A DNA stretch of 64,000 nucleotides from Treponema sp. OMZ 790 (GCF_024181285.1 NZ_CP051201.1:2790001-2854000); one strand, 5' to 3'. Counted from the stretch's first letter, positions 32,861-42,140 are shown. Notes: generated from the letters alone by a model not told the origin. A program made the numbers and translations.

Positions 32861-34378
32861 ATGTTTTCACAGAGAATAGCTTATAAAAAATTTATATTTC
32901 TTGCAGTATTCATTTTACTTGCCGCACAGTTAAATATTGCAGGTTCAGTTATTTCAAGCAAAATGGATTTTCCGCTTTATATGGACAGTTTTGCAACTAT
33001 TGCGGTTGCGGCAGTAGGCGGACTTGTGCCGTCGTTGGCGGTTGCTATTCTTACAAACGGAACTTTATTTTTGTTTGGGCATCTTAAACTGATTTTTATA
33101 TTGTGTCAGTTGATGACGGCTGCCGGTTCGTTTTTTATATTCAAGTTTGCAAAAAAGCGTGGAGAAGTAAAGTTCAGTTTGGATTCATTTATGCTTTGCG
33201 GAATTTTAAGCGCAGTTACAAATGGCATATTCGGCTCTCTTTTTGCAGCGGCTTATCATTATAACCTTACTGCAATAGAACAGGGGCTTTATCTGGTTAC
33301 TAAAAATGTGATTATTTCAAACCTTGCAGGCGGCTTTATTTTAAATATTGTTGATAAGGCTATTGCTTCGTTTATTGCTTATGGAATGTATCTTCAGGTG
33401 AATAAAAAATGTGCAAGTGATTGGAGTATTTCCTTAAGCGTTCCGCGAGGAGAGAGGAATAGAGTACCCATAGCACGGAAATACGGAAAGTCCGCCTTGA
33501 AAGAAGTGACAAATGCTCATAAATTAAAAATAAAAGCTGAATATATTTTTTTACTTGCCGCTTTTTTTTCATTTTGTCTGTCTTTCGGATTTAAAAAAGT
33601 ATCGGATAAAATTTTTGATGTAAGGTATGAGGAGGCGATTAAGAGCGGGCAATATAAAAATATTGAAGAACATAGGGGTAAAGCAAGATTTATAAACAAG
33701 GGCTTTGATTCTTTTGCCTATGCCTCTTTTTTTCTTGCCTCTATTTCAATTTTTATAATGCAGCTTAAACTAAAAGATTGGAAAAATCAGATAAAAATTT
33801 TAAATGTACAACAAGAAACTCAAAAAGCATTCAGCCGTGATTTGCACGATGGTATAATCCAATCTCTTGCTGCATTAAAAATCTGCCTTTCGCAGGGAGA
33901 GCATAAAAAAGCTGTTATTCTTACCGATGAAGCGATTAGGGATACCCGTGAAATTTTAGGGCTTTCAAGAATGGATTTGTCCGATGACTTTAAAATGCTT
34001 ATTTCACAATATGCAAAGGTTTTTGAGGAAAATTATAAAATCAAAATTGATGTTTACGAAGCCAGCGAAGAGGCAAAAAGTTTTTCATCCAATATTAAGT
34101 ACGAAATGTTGAAAATTTTGCAAGAGGCTTTGGCAAATGCCTGCAAACACGGAACGGCAGACAGGATAGAAATAAAAATGATTGATCAAACTTCCGCGTT
34201 TAATTTATCGGTATGCGATAACGGATGCGGTTTTAATTTTGATGCCGTTAAAGAAAACGTCTGTCATGCGGGATTAAAAATTATGGAAGAGCGGGCTGCA
34301 TCTCTTGGCGGAAAAATCAAAATAAAATCCGATAAGAATGGAACAAGTGTAACTTTAATTTTTCCGATAAATGGGTAA
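32861..34378 (+). CDS. Sensor histidine kinase, NarL-type, with ECF-S-like membrane sensor region
   Basis: The protein has 505 residues. The first ~180 residues form about six membrane helices. The stretch MDFPLYMDSFATIAVAAVGG near residue 33 resembles ECF transporter S components. Two more membrane helices follow (about 227-245, 285-305). The phosphoacceptor FSRDLHDGIIQSLAALK (near 324) and a HATPase domain with NACKHG and VCDNGCGFN complete a HisKA_3-type kinase. It is followed 15 bases later by its response regulator. Both sit inside the cassette bounded by attC sites 2 and 3. The signal may be a small molecule bound in the membrane region. Confidence 0.82.
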   Translation: MFSQRIAYKKFIFLAVFILLAAQLNIAGSVISSKMDFPLYMDSFATIAVAAVGGLVPSLAVAILTNGTLFLFGHLKLIFILCQLMTAAGSFFIFKFAKKRGEVKFSLDSFMLCGILSAVTNGIFGSLFAAAYHYNLTAIEQGLYLVTKNVIISNLAGGFILNIVDKAIASFIAYGMYLQVNKKCASDWSISLSVPRGERNRVPIARKYGKSALKEVTNAHKLKIKAEYIFLLAAFFSFCLSFGFKKVSDKIFDVRYEEAIKSGQYKNIEEHRGKARFINKGFDSFAYASFFLASISIFIMQLKLKDWKNQIKILNVQQETQKAFSRDLHDGIIQSLAALKICLSQGEHKKAVILTDEAIRDTREILGLSRMDLSDDFKMLISQYAKVFEENYKIKIDVYEASEEAKSFSSNIKYEMLKILQEALANACKHGTADRIEIKMIDQTSAFNLSVCDNGCGFNFDAVKENVCHAGLKIMEERAASLGGKIKIKSDKNGTSVTLIFPING

Positions 34379-34393
34379 GGGGAAAATAGCGAT

Positions 34394-35059
34394 ATGAAAA
34401 TACTTATTATTGATGACCACCGCTGTTTTAGAGAAAGTCTTGTGCTTGCACTGAAAAATGAATGTCCTGACTTTGAATTTCTTGAGACCGGCAGCGCAGA
34501 TGCGGCAAAGAAAATGCTTTTGCAGAATAATGAATGTGATTGCCTGTTTTTGGATTTGCAGGTGGGAAAAGAAAACGGTCTTTGTATTTTAAGCGAATTG
34601 CGAAAAATTAGGAGAGAAATTAAAACTCTTATCTGTACTGCTTTTTATGAACCGCTGACTATTGAAAATGCCATAAAAATGAATGTGCAGGGCTTTATTA
34701 CAAAAACTTCCTGCTTGAAAGAAATTGCTGAAGCATTAAAAACCGTTGCGGACGGGGAAAAATATTTTTGCCCGGAAGCACTTGCCGTTATGGAAGTAAA
34801 TGTTTTAAGAGTTGCAAATGCTATTGACTCTGCAACTGACGGAAAAATGCAGCTTTTTGCAAGATATAAAACGCTTTCCCTCAAAGAAAAAGAAGTGTTC
34901 GACTTACTTTCCCAAAAGCTGGATGTTGCGCAAATTGCTAAACGCTTGAAAAAATCCGTTAAGACGGTTGAAAACCAGCGGTCTGCCGTGTACAGTAAAA
35001 TGCACATTCACGACAGACTTGAGGCGGTTGAAGCCGGAAAAATGCTGGGGATTATTTAG
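34394..35059 (+). CDS. Response regulator, NarL/FixJ family
   Basis: The protein has 221 residues. The receiver domain has IIDDHRCFRESL at the start and the phosphoacceptor Asp in CLFLDLQVGKENG (near 55). The C-terminal LuxR-type helix-turn-helix spans LSLKEKEVFDLLSQKLDVAQ to KTVENQ. It is the partner of the upstream kinase. The divergent-ended LRR gene at 35093 lies 33 bp downstream in the opposite direction and is a possible target. Confidence 0.87.
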   Translation: MKILIIDDHRCFRESLVLALKNECPDFEFLETGSADAAKKMLLQNNECDCLFLDLQVGKENGLCILSELRKIRREIKTLICTAFYEPLTIENAIKMNVQGFITKTSCLKEIAEALKTVADGEKYFCPEALAVMEVNVLRVANAIDSATDGKMQLFARYKTLSLKEKEVFDLLSQKLDVAQIAKRLKKSVKTVENQRSAVYSKMHIHDRLEAVEAGKMLGII

Positions 35060-35092
35060 CACAGCACAGCAAGTATTTTTTCACTCTTCTTC

Positions 35093-36115
35093 CTAATTTT
35101 GCTTTACCTTTGTTTCGTCCTGCAGCACCGCACTTTTAAGTTTTTTCTGCAAGGCAAGATTTCTCTTTACGGCATCGCATTTGAAAATGTCTAAGAGTGT
35201 GCAGTCTTTGTCTGAAAGACAGGAGAAGTTTTCGGGAATTGTTATGTCATGAATATTTGTACTTGAAAATGCACTGCTATGTATGTATAAAAGACTTTTG
35301 GGAAGAGAAAGTGAATGTAAGGGGGCATACCGTGCAACACCGTAATATCCATCGCCTATCTCAACTCCGCTAAAAGCTTCTCTTTCTATACGTTCAAGAC
35401 CTTCGTTCAGTGTAATGGTTTCAAGTAAAGGGCAGTCTGCAAATGCGTATGCCCGGATAACTTTTATTGATTTTGGAAGCGTAAGATTCTTTATCCCGCA
35501 AACGCTGAATATGCTTTCAGGGATTTCCTCTATGCCTTCCTCAAAAACGATAGTTTCAAGTCTTACGCAATAAGAAAAAACGCCATCTTTAAAAGCCGTA
35601 CAAGAGATAGGCAGCGTTACTGCCCTTAGGGCATAATTATATGCAAATGCCTTGTCACCAATTTCTTTTAATGACGGCGGAAGGCGAATAGATTCTACAT
35701 CGAACGCACGGAAGGCTTCTTTGTCGATGTATGTAACACTATCGGGAATAAAGAGCTCTTTAATGTCAGTATCAGGGATACTTAAAGTTCCATTTACTAT
35801 ATTCTTTTTTAAATAAGAGTGATATTCGCCTATGTTGTCTCTTTTCCATTTTCCATATCCGGGCATAAATGCACCCTGTTCAATTTTCGTTACAGTAATT
35901 CCTTGTATTGCAGCAGGAATTTCCATGACTGCACCATCATAGTTTTTCACTTCTCCTATGAATTTTGTTATGGTAACCTCAGTAAAATCATCATTTGCTT
36001 TAAATTCCAGCTCGCTTTCCGGAATGACAATATGCTTTACATTTTCTTGAGCCATTGCCTGCGTCCACGTTATAACTAATACTGCGGCAACAGCCATCCG
36101 TTGTAGTATTTTCAT
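35093..36115 (-). CDS. Secreted BspA-like/TpLRR leucine-rich repeat protein
   Basis: The protein has 340 residues with signal peptide MKILQRMAVAAVLVITWTQA. Repeats of the LRR_5 type occur (e.g. LPPSLKEIGDKAFAYNYALR and SIPDTDIKELFIPDSVTYID), about 23 residues per unit. This is the class first described in treponemes and in the Tannerella BspA adhesin, and unlike the 21-residue LRRs at the left of the window. It probably binds host proteins at the cell surface. First ATG after an AGGAG site at the operon-distal end. Confidence 0.8.
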   Translation of the reverse strand: MKILQRMAVAAVLVITWTQAMAQENVKHIVIPESELEFKANDDFTEVTITKFIGEVKNYDGAVMEIPAAIQGITVTKIEQGAFMPGYGKWKRDNIGEYHSYLKKNIVNGTLSIPDTDIKELFIPDSVTYIDKEAFRAFDVESIRLPPSLKEIGDKAFAYNYALRAVTLPISCTAFKDGVFSYCVRLETIVFEEGIEEIPESIFSVCGIKNLTLPKSIKVIRAYAFADCPLLETITLNEGLERIEREAFSGVEIGDGYYGVARYAPLHSLSLPKSLLYIHSSAFSSTNIHDITIPENFSCLSDKDCTLLDIFKCDAVKRNLALQKKLKSAVLQDETKVKQN

Positions 36116-36131
36116 TTTATGCTCCTCATAA

Positions 36132-36674
36132 TTATTTTTCGGCTCGTCCTTTTAACCAAAGATTACAGTCATTTAAAAAATAATCTTCAATAGAAAAAGC
36201 CGTGAATTTATTATCTTCAAAATAGTCATTAACCAAATTTTGCCATTCAGACGGCTTACAATTCGGTTTTCCTAACGCTCTTTTATTTTGAGAGTCATAA
36301 ATAATTTTGAATGCAGGTGGATTTATCAAAAAACAAATTTTACTTTCATAGGAATGGGGGTGATTATCATTTGTCCATTCACTATAGCCGCCTGAAAGAA
36401 TGCTCTCCCTATTGTTCCAAAGGCGTTCTGCAAAACTTGAAAAATGTTCTTTTTTTAACTTTGATGCTTCTTCCTCAAGTTCCTTATTTTCATCACCTGA
36501 ATCTTTTACAACAGTCCGCAAAACACCCCATTGCAAACCGATTGTTTTTACGGTTGATTTAAAACTTTCCTTATCGTTATTTGTTATCGCATCAATAAGA
36601 AATTGTCTAAAAATTTTCTTCTGATAAAGATTTATAGTCTTGTATAATGTTTTCTCATTTTCTGTAAGTATCAT
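36132..36674 (-). CDS. Hypothetical protein, 180 residues
   Basis: This is a cytoplasmic-looking acidic/basic protein with no signal peptide and no recognised domain. It lies 16 bp upstream of the BspA-like gene on the same strand. ATG at 36674 follows AAAAGGA. Function unknown. Confidence 0.65.
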   Translation of the reverse strand: MILTENEKTLYKTINLYQKKIFRQFLIDAITNNDKESFKSTVKTIGLQWGVLRTVVKDSGDENKELEEEASKLKKEHFSSFAERLWNNRESILSGGYSEWTNDNHPHSYESKICFLINPPAFKIIYDSQNKRALGKPNCKPSEWQNLVNDYFEDNKFTAFSIEDYFLNDCNLWLKGRAEK

Positions 36675-36718
36675 ATAATGTCCTTTTATTAAGACTACTC
36701 GACAACAAAGTTGGTCAA

Positions 36719-37312
36719 TTATTTAAGTTTATCAAATTTTTTTTGAAAAAATTCTGCTTCTGCATTAGCACCGCCGGAATTCAATTTCATAATACCGAAT
36801 TCCAGCTTTTCTTTTATAGCATTATAAAGAGCTTTTTGATCCGGCGATTTCAATCGCGGTAATGCAGAAATCTGCGTGAACATATTTTGAAGTTGATTTT
36901 GAATTTCTTCTGATGTTGAACCAAACTGAAAATTTACGATTTCTTCCGTTTTTACTCTGTTATTTTTTATTTGGTCCATATTATCCTTTAGCTGCTCTCT
37001 GGTAGAAGAAAACATATCTCCAAACATACCGCCAATTCCGCTCATAACTCCGCCCCCTGATTTTTGTGCTGCCGATCCGTTTTCTACAGGTTCATTGTTT
37101 GTGCCTGCTCCGCCATTTTTAGATTGTTCGTAAGCAAGTTTACATTCCTTGCTGCAAAAGTTTCTTTTCCCCGCAAGCCTTGCAATACCGCCTATTGCTT
37201 TAACTCCAATAGTCAAGCCCATAGCATCCGCAAAAGCATTTCCTGCATCCCTGTCGGCAGAAAACATCGGTTTATAAGTTTTTCCGCACCAATCACAAGT
37301 TTTATATCCCAT
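36719..37312 (-). CDS. Zinc-ribbon-like hypothetical protein
   Basis: The protein has 197 residues. Near the N-terminus CDWCGKTY and NFCSKECK supply four cysteines spaced like a treble-clef or zinc ribbon. A Gly-rich linker with GGGVMSGIGGMFGDMF follows. The C-terminal ~70 residues are helical. It may be an adaptor or a small membrane-associated protein. It is the first of three minus-strand genes ending in the BspA-like gene. Start ATG follows AAGGAG. Confidence 0.65.
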   Translation of the reverse strand: MGYKTCDWCGKTYKPMFSADRDAGNAFADAMGLTIGVKAIGGIARLAGKRNFCSKECKLAYEQSKNGGAGTNNEPVENGSAAQKSGGGVMSGIGGMFGDMFSSTREQLKDNMDQIKNNRVKTEEIVNFQFGSTSEEIQNQLQNMFTQISALPRLKSPDQKALYNAIKEKLEFGIMKLNSGGANAEAEFFQKKFDKLK

Positions 37313-37545
37313 TTTGAAAACTCCTTATTTTATTTTTATATATTTTAACATCATTAATTCCTTGTGTCTTGAAGTTACTAATTCAAATTTCTTGGGATTT
37401 TTTCCCAAAATTTACGCAATAAAAGCTCTTTTGTGCTGATTGTCTTGAAAACTTCAGTTGCGTTATAATATGCAACGGTGTATTGTATGTGAAGTTAAGT
37501 TTGGAATTGATAAGGTCATAAAAATATAATAAAATTAAAAATGAA

Positions 37546-37611
37546 ATCTAACACCCGCTTCAACCTGACATTGCGGAGTAGCCGCAAATGCAGGTTAAGC
37601 GAATGTTATAC
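37546..37611 (+). other. Integron attC site 3
   Basis: ATCTAAC (37546-37552) to GTTATAC (37605-37611), 66 bp. The interior is the same as site 1. Its R'' complements the R' at 32813, so the 4.7 kb between sites 2 and 3 formally makes one cassette. Confidence 0.85.
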
Positions 37612-37645
37612 GCACAACGCAGTGCGTTGGATTTTAGGAATAAAA

Positions 37646-38332
37646 ATGTATTTTTTAGTGATTCTAATTGTACTTTCAATTTTTTTTGTTATTTATTATA
37701 AAAAATATAAAGTAAAGCAAGAAATTTTGATAACCAGTGAAATTAAAGAAGAAGATTATCAAGAAATTCAAGAGTATATTTCTAAAACATATAACATAGA
37801 TATACATGAAATTTTATTTACATTAATAAAAAATTCTAATAACAAAAATCTGATTCGTTTTGAAGTAAAATTAGAAAATAACTCTCAAGAAAAAAATATT
37901 AAATTTGATAATAAGAAAAAAAATGAAATTACTTTTTATATAGCCGAAAAAGAATTTGAATTGCAAAATAAATATAAGGCAAGATTTTTCACCTATTTTT
38001 CATCATTTGAACGAGAAGAATTAGAGCGAATATATAAAAATCTACCAGAAGATTTGAATTTCCTAAAAAAAGAAATAAATAATAAAAATATCTGGATAAT
38101 AAAGAAAGTATTTTATACACGTGTTGTTGTATTTTTTTATTCAAATGTACAAATTCCGAATAAACTAGAAAAATATAGAATTGAAATGATGATAAAAAAT
38201 TATATTTATTCTTCATTGAAAGAATTTGATTTTAATAACAAATTAAATGTAGACAAAATAAATATTGAATTTGACACTAAAGAAAATTTTGATACCAACT
38301 ATGGAAGTAATTGGTATTATTATATTTTATAA
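37646..38332 (+). CDS. Membrane-anchored hypothetical protein in an integron cassette
   Basis: The protein has 228 residues. One N-terminal membrane helix (MYFLVILIVLSIFFVIYY) is followed by a Lys/Asn/Ile/Glu-rich soluble domain. The strong AT bias differs from neighbours and is typical of captured cassettes. Start ATG 37646 (AGGA upstream) is preferred to the longer reading that would translate through the attC site. No family recognised. Confidence 0.7.
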   Translation: MYFLVILIVLSIFFVIYYKKYKVKQEILITSEIKEEDYQEIQEYISKTYNIDIHEILFTLIKNSNNKNLIRFEVKLENNSQEKNIKFDNKKKNEITFYIAEKEFELQNKYKARFFTYFSSFEREELERIYKNLPEDLNFLKKEINNKNIWIIKKVFYTRVVVFFYSNVQIPNKLEKYRIEMMIKNYIYSSLKEFDFNNKLNVDKINIEFDTKENFDTNYGSNWYYYIL

Positions 38333-38334
38333 AC

Positions 38335-38362
38335 GTATAACACCCGCTTTAACCTGCAAAAT
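38335..38362 (+). other. Truncated attC (left half only)
   Basis: GTATAACACCCGCTTTAACC at 38335 is the left part of an attC. Its R'' GTATAAC is the exact complement of GTTATAC at 37605, so it belongs to the cassette with the gene at 37646. The right half is missing, marking the broken end of the array. Confidence 0.65.
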
Positions 38363-38463
38363 TAACTTATAAAACTTGTTTGATCCCATAAAATTTGTAC
38401 AAAAAATATCGGGACGGTAAGGTATTTTGTTTATATAATTTCCATAATAATACAGGAGAAAAG

Positions 38464-38559
38464 ATGAACAGTATTCAATTATTTAACAGGACGATAGACT
38501 ACATCGAAAATACACTCGACAATGAGCTTAGGGTATCGGCACGCCGGCACTCCCGATAG
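38464..38559 (+). pseudogene. AraC-family regulator fragment
   Basis: After ACAGGAGAAAAG the reading MNSIQLFNRTIDYIENTLDN looks like the start of treponemal AraC-type regulators (first helix of the DNA-binding domain). It runs into a stop after 31 codons, and nothing AraC-like follows. This is an N-terminal relic next to the broken end of the cassette array, consistent with a recombination scar. Family assignment is moderate. Confidence 0.5.
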
Positions 38560-38668
38560 AGATACGGTGACAGCAGCAGGAAAACAATCCCGCTGTTTAT
38601 GACAATTAAAGAAATAACTGTGTCTACCAAATTCCCCTCCCCTTGATTTTTTGTTCTTCTTATGCTAC

Positions 38669-38772
38669 ACTCCCCTTTGCCGGGGTGCTTTTAACAAGCT
38701 GAGAACATACCCGCAAAGGGCTGTCCGCACGGATGCCCTATTACCTGATCCGGATAATACCGGCGGAGGGAG
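38669..38772 (+). promoter_or_regulatory. TPP riboswitch (THI element)
   Basis: The conserved words GCTGAGA (near 38698), ACCTGATC (near 38743) and CGGATAATACCGGCG with closing AGGGAG are in the order of the thiamine pyrophosphate aptamer. The P1 strands CTCCC and GGGAG pair. The closing strand is also the ribosome binding site for the gene at 38776, so binding of TPP would hide it and block translation. Confidence 0.93.
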
Positions 38773-38775
38773 CAT

Positions 38776-39786
38776 ATGAAAAATCATTTACGCTCTATTT
38801 TAATTTTCTCATTTTTAATTATCGGTTGTGCCGCTCTTTTTGCAGGCGGAGCAAAAGAATCTGACGGAACAAAGGTTGTGGTCTACACGACAAAATCCTT
38901 TGCTGCCGACTACGGTCCCGGCCCGAAAATTGCCGAGCTCTTTAAGGCAAAAACGGGCAAGGATGTAGAATATGTCGTCTGCAAAGAAGGCGTTTTAAAC
39001 AGGGCCATATTGGAGGGTAAGGCTTCTACAGCCGATGTGCTCATTGGTATCGATAACCATCTTATCGAAAAAGCACGCAAAGCAGATGTTTTAAAAGCCT
39101 ATAAACCTGCGGCCGCAAATAAGATAGATTCGGATGTTCTTATCGCAGAAGATTGGCTTTTAACCCCCTTTGATTACGGCTATTTTGCATTTATGTTCGA
39201 TACAAAGGCCAAAATCAAAAAGCCCGCATCTTTAAAGGAACTGACCGATCCTTCCTATACAAAAAAGATTGTAGTTTTGGATCCTAGCTCAAGTACAACA
39301 GGCTTAGGCATGGTTGCGTGGACAAAGGCTGTTTTTGGTGATGAGTACCTCAACTTTTGGAAGGCCCTCAAGCCGAATATCTTTGCAATGGCCCCCAAGT
39401 GGAGCACAGGTTACGGCTATTTTACAGCCGGAGAAGCACCTATGGCTATCTCGTATACAAGCAGCTTGGCTTCCCATGTTTTGTATGACAAAACAGACCG
39501 CTTCCGGCCATTGGTTTTCGCAGAAGGCCATGTCATTCAAATTGAAGGTATGGGAATATCCGCTAATGCTGCTAATGTTAAGGGAGCAAAGGCCTTTATC
39601 GACTTTATGCTGACGGAAGAAGCTCAAAGCCTCCTTCCCGAAACTCAGTTTATGTATCCGGTTATCAAGGGGCTTCCCCTTCCTGCTTCTTACAAGGATG
39701 TTCCCAAACCTGCAAAAATCTTGCGCATTCCTTCAGAAGATCAAACCGAATCGGTCAACGCCGTAATTAATGTTTTACAAAAATAA
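38776..39786 (+). CDS. thiB: Thiamine/TPP ABC transporter substrate-binding protein
   Basis: The protein has 336 residues. A signal sequence with a Cys at SFLIIGC suggests a lipoprotein. The fold is the TbpA/ThiB type (VVVYTTKSF start, WSTGYGYFTAGEAPMAISYT near 212). It follows a TPP riboswitch and precedes ThiP and ThiQ. In T. denticola the corresponding protein is a known thiamine pyrophosphate binding protein. It delivers TPP to the permease in the inner membrane. Confidence 0.92.
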   Translation: MKNHLRSILIFSFLIIGCAALFAGGAKESDGTKVVVYTTKSFAADYGPGPKIAELFKAKTGKDVEYVVCKEGVLNRAILEGKASTADVLIGIDNHLIEKARKADVLKAYKPAAANKIDSDVLIAEDWLLTPFDYGYFAFMFDTKAKIKKPASLKELTDPSYTKKIVVLDPSSSTTGLGMVAWTKAVFGDEYLNFWKALKPNIFAMAPKWSTGYGYFTAGEAPMAISYTSSLASHVLYDKTDRFRPLVFAEGHVIQIEGMGISANAANVKGAKAFIDFMLTEEAQSLLPETQFMYPVIKGLPLPASYKDVPKPAKILRIPSEDQTESVNAVINVLQK

Positions 39787-41482
39787 ACAAGAAGGCCTTC
39801 GGCCGGGCGGCGCCATATCAAAGATATGGCGCCTATTTAAAATAGGTCGCCCATCTAAGATAGGCTGCCTATCTCTGATAGGCAGCCTTGTTTTGCCACT
39901 CGGCAGCCTTATCTTTTTTCTTGTCCTTCTTTCTTTTTTTCTTCCGTTAATATTGAGCTTTCTTCCCTTATTTTCTTCACGATTTGATTTTTCGCATATT
40001 ACGGGAGTAAAAAGCTCCTTTGATTTTTCGCATATTTTTAGGATAACGGTTTTTACGGTTTCTCAGGCTTTTTTTTCTGCCCTGCTTGCCTGCACCGTAG
40101 GCTTTGCAGCGGCCTACCTTTGTGCAAGAAAAAACTTTCGGGGCAGAAAATTTTTAATGGCCCTGTCGAGTGTTCCCCTCTGCGTGCCTGCAATAATCGT
40201 CGCCCTTTCCTTTATAATCTTTTTTGGAAATAACGGAATCCTCAACTCGTTTTTAAAGAGTCTACTAAACCAAGATGAGCCTCCCATTAATTTTTTATTT
40301 TCGATGCCGGGGGTAATCATAATCCACGGATTTTATAACTTTCCCCTTGCAATGAAAACAATCGCTCAAGTTTGGGAACGCTTAAGTGAAGATGAGCCTA
40401 ATGCAGCCCTCCTTTTAGGAGCAAGTAAATTTAGAATCTTTAAGACCATAACCTTTCCTGCCCTTTTAAATTCGATAGCCGTTTCCTTTTTGCTAATTTT
40501 CCTTTTTTGCTTTTTCAGCTTTATAATAATCCTTCTTTTCGGAGGACTTGCGACTACAACCCTCGAGGTCGAACTTTACAAGGCCGCCCGCACAAAATTG
40601 GATATGAACCTTGCAGCAAAGATAGCCCTTACCGAAATATCTGCGGCCTTAATTTTAATCCTCATCTATTCCAATTTGCAAAAAAAAATGAGGGTACAAA
40701 ACGAAAACTTAAAGGGAATAAGGGAACGCAGCGCAATAAAAGGCCTTAGGCAAAAAATCTTTTTCGGCCTTACAATTTTTATAATTATTCTTTTTTTAAT
40801 AGCGCCCCTGTTTTCTATTTTTTTACATTCCACATATAATGTAAATTACACTTCTATCTTTAACAAATTTTTTTATTTTAAGGCGTGGAAAAACGTTTTT
40901 TTATCCCGAACCTTTTGGACAGCTCTTTGGACAAGTATCAAAATCGGCACTCTTACAGCCCTTGTAAGCCTCGCAGCTTCCTTGTGCTTTGCATACATTA
41001 CAGTCTTTTATAAATGGAGAAAAATATACGCCCTTCTTCCGTATCTGCCCTTGGCCGTGTCATCGATAATGCTCGGCTTCGGCTGGCTCTTGTTAAGACC
41101 TAACGGAACGGAAGTGATTTTAATCTTTGCGCAAAGCTCCCTTGCGTGGCCCTTTGCATGGACTCAGATACAAACCTCGCTTTTACGCATTCCTCAAAAT
41201 ATTATCAATGCGGCAGTCTTGCTTTCACCTGACAAAAAAACGGCCTTTTTTAAGGTGATAGTCCCCTTGTGCAAAAGGGGCATTTTTTCAAGCCTAGCCT
41301 TTGTCTTTGCCATAAGTGCAGGAGATGCATCCTTGCCAATAGTCTTAAACATCCCGCGTTTTAACAATCTGGCCTTACTGATTTTTGATTACGCTTCTTC
41401 ATACCGCTTTGTAGAATCTTCTGCAGTTGCAGTCGTCTTAAGCCTTATAACAGGCTTTGTTTTCTTTTTACAGGAGAAATAA
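39770..41482 (+). CDS. thiP: Thiamine/TPP ABC transporter permease
   Basis: This is a 570-residue double-length permease with two binding-protein-dependent transport domains (EAA loops around ERLSEDEPNAALLLGASKF and near IPQNIINAAVLLSPDKKTA). There are about twelve membrane helices. The reading opens inside thiB (17-base overlap). Its first ~30 residues are encoded by a run of hairpins (39810-39890), so the true start may be later, although no good ATG is seen. Confidence 0.87.
   Translation: MFYKNKQEGLRPGGAISKIWRLFKIGRPSKIGCLSLIGSLVLPLGSLIFFLVLLSFFLPLILSFLPLFSSRFDFSHITGVKSSFDFSHIFRITVFTVSQAFFSALLACTVGFAAAYLCARKNFRGRKFLMALSSVPLCVPAIIVALSFIIFFGNNGILNSFLKSLLNQDEPPINFLFSMPGVIIIHGFYNFPLAMKTIAQVWERLSEDEPNAALLLGASKFRIFKTITFPALLNSIAVSFLLIFLFCFFSFIIILLFGGLATTTLEVELYKAARTKLDMNLAAKIALTEISAALILILIYSNLQKKMRVQNENLKGIRERSAIKGLRQKIFFGLTIFIIILFLIAPLFSIFLHSTYNVNYTSIFNKFFYFKAWKNVFLSRTFWTALWTSIKIGTLTALVSLAASLCFAYITVFYKWRKIYALLPYLPLAVSSIMLGFGWLLLRPNGTEVILIFAQSSLAWPFAWTQIQTSLLRIPQNIINAAVLLSPDKKTAFFKVIVPLCKRGIFSSLAFVFAISAGDASLPIVLNIPRFNNLALLIFDYASSYRFVESSAVAVVLSLITGFVFFLQEK
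39810..39892. repeat. Stacked hairpins at the thiB-thiP junction
   Basis: GGCGCCATAT/ATATGGCGCC, CTATTT/AAATAG and GGCTGCCTATC/GATAGGCAGCC follow one another. The ATAGGC word recurs. They lie within the first codons of the thiP reading. Confidence 0.6.
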
Positions 41483-41507
41483 ATTTAAAATAATAACGGA
41501 GAAACCA

Positions 41508-42140
41508 ATGGAACACGAAAAAGCATTTTTACAGCTTAAAAATATAAAAAAGCATTTTACCGAAAAAGATATTTCCATTTCCTTTGAATTAAAAAAGGGA
41601 AGGGCTCTTGCCCTTCTAGGCCCATCGGGCTGCGGCAAAACAACGGTTTTAAAAATAATCGCAGGTCTTATTGCCCCGGATTCGGGGGAGATTGTTTTAG
41701 ACGGAAAGGATATAAGCCGAACCCCTCCGGGCAAACGCGGAATCGGAATGGTCTTTCAAGACTATGCCCTCTTCCCTCATCTCAATGTTGAAGAAAACAT
41801 CTTCTATGGGTTGGTTTCTAAAGGCATGTCCAAAAAGGAAGCCCGCAAAACAATAGCCCCCCTTGTCGAGCTTTTTCATTTAGAAGCCCTACAAAGGCGC
41901 AAAACCGATCTTCTTTCGGGCGGAGAAAAGCAGAGGGTTTCCCTTGCTCGCAGTCTTGCAGTGAGCCCCTCCCTCATCCTCTTTGATGAACCCCTCTCGG
42001 CCCTCGATGCAGATCTCCGTCTGCACTTACGCAAGGAGCTGCGGGCAAAGCAGGAGAGTTTGGGATACACCGCCGTCTATGTTACCCACGACAAGGATGA
42101 GGCAGCCGCCCTTGCCGATGAGGTTCTTTACATGGGGTAG
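41508..42140 (+). CDS. thiQ: Thiamine/TPP ABC transporter ATPase
   Basis: The protein has 210 residues. Walker A GPSGCGKTT, Q-loop VFQDYALFPH, signature LSGGEKQ, Walker B LILFDEPLSALD and H-loop VTHDKDEA are all present. ATG 41508 with GGAG upstream is preferred to 41457. It is shorter than usual at the C-terminus (ends right after EVLYMG), and its stop is one base from the stop of the convergent ATPase gene. It energises the ThiB-ThiP importer. Confidence 0.88.
   Translation: MEHEKAFLQLKNIKKHFTEKDISISFELKKGRALALLGPSGCGKTTVLKIIAGLIAPDSGEIVLDGKDISRTPPGKRGIGMVFQDYALFPHLNVEENIFYGLVSKGMSKKEARKTIAPLVELFHLEALQRRKTDLLSGGEKQRVSLARSLAVSPSLILFDEPLSALDADLRLHLRKELRAKQESLGYTAVYVTHDKDEAAALADEVLYMG

Noticed and set aside
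37541-37645. N-terminal extension of the gene at 37646
   Set aside because: It would translate the attC site; the ATG at 37646 has a ribosome site and starts a membrane helix.
38560-38668. Further AraC-like coding after the relic
   Set aside because: All frames have early stops and no recognisable motif before the riboswitch.
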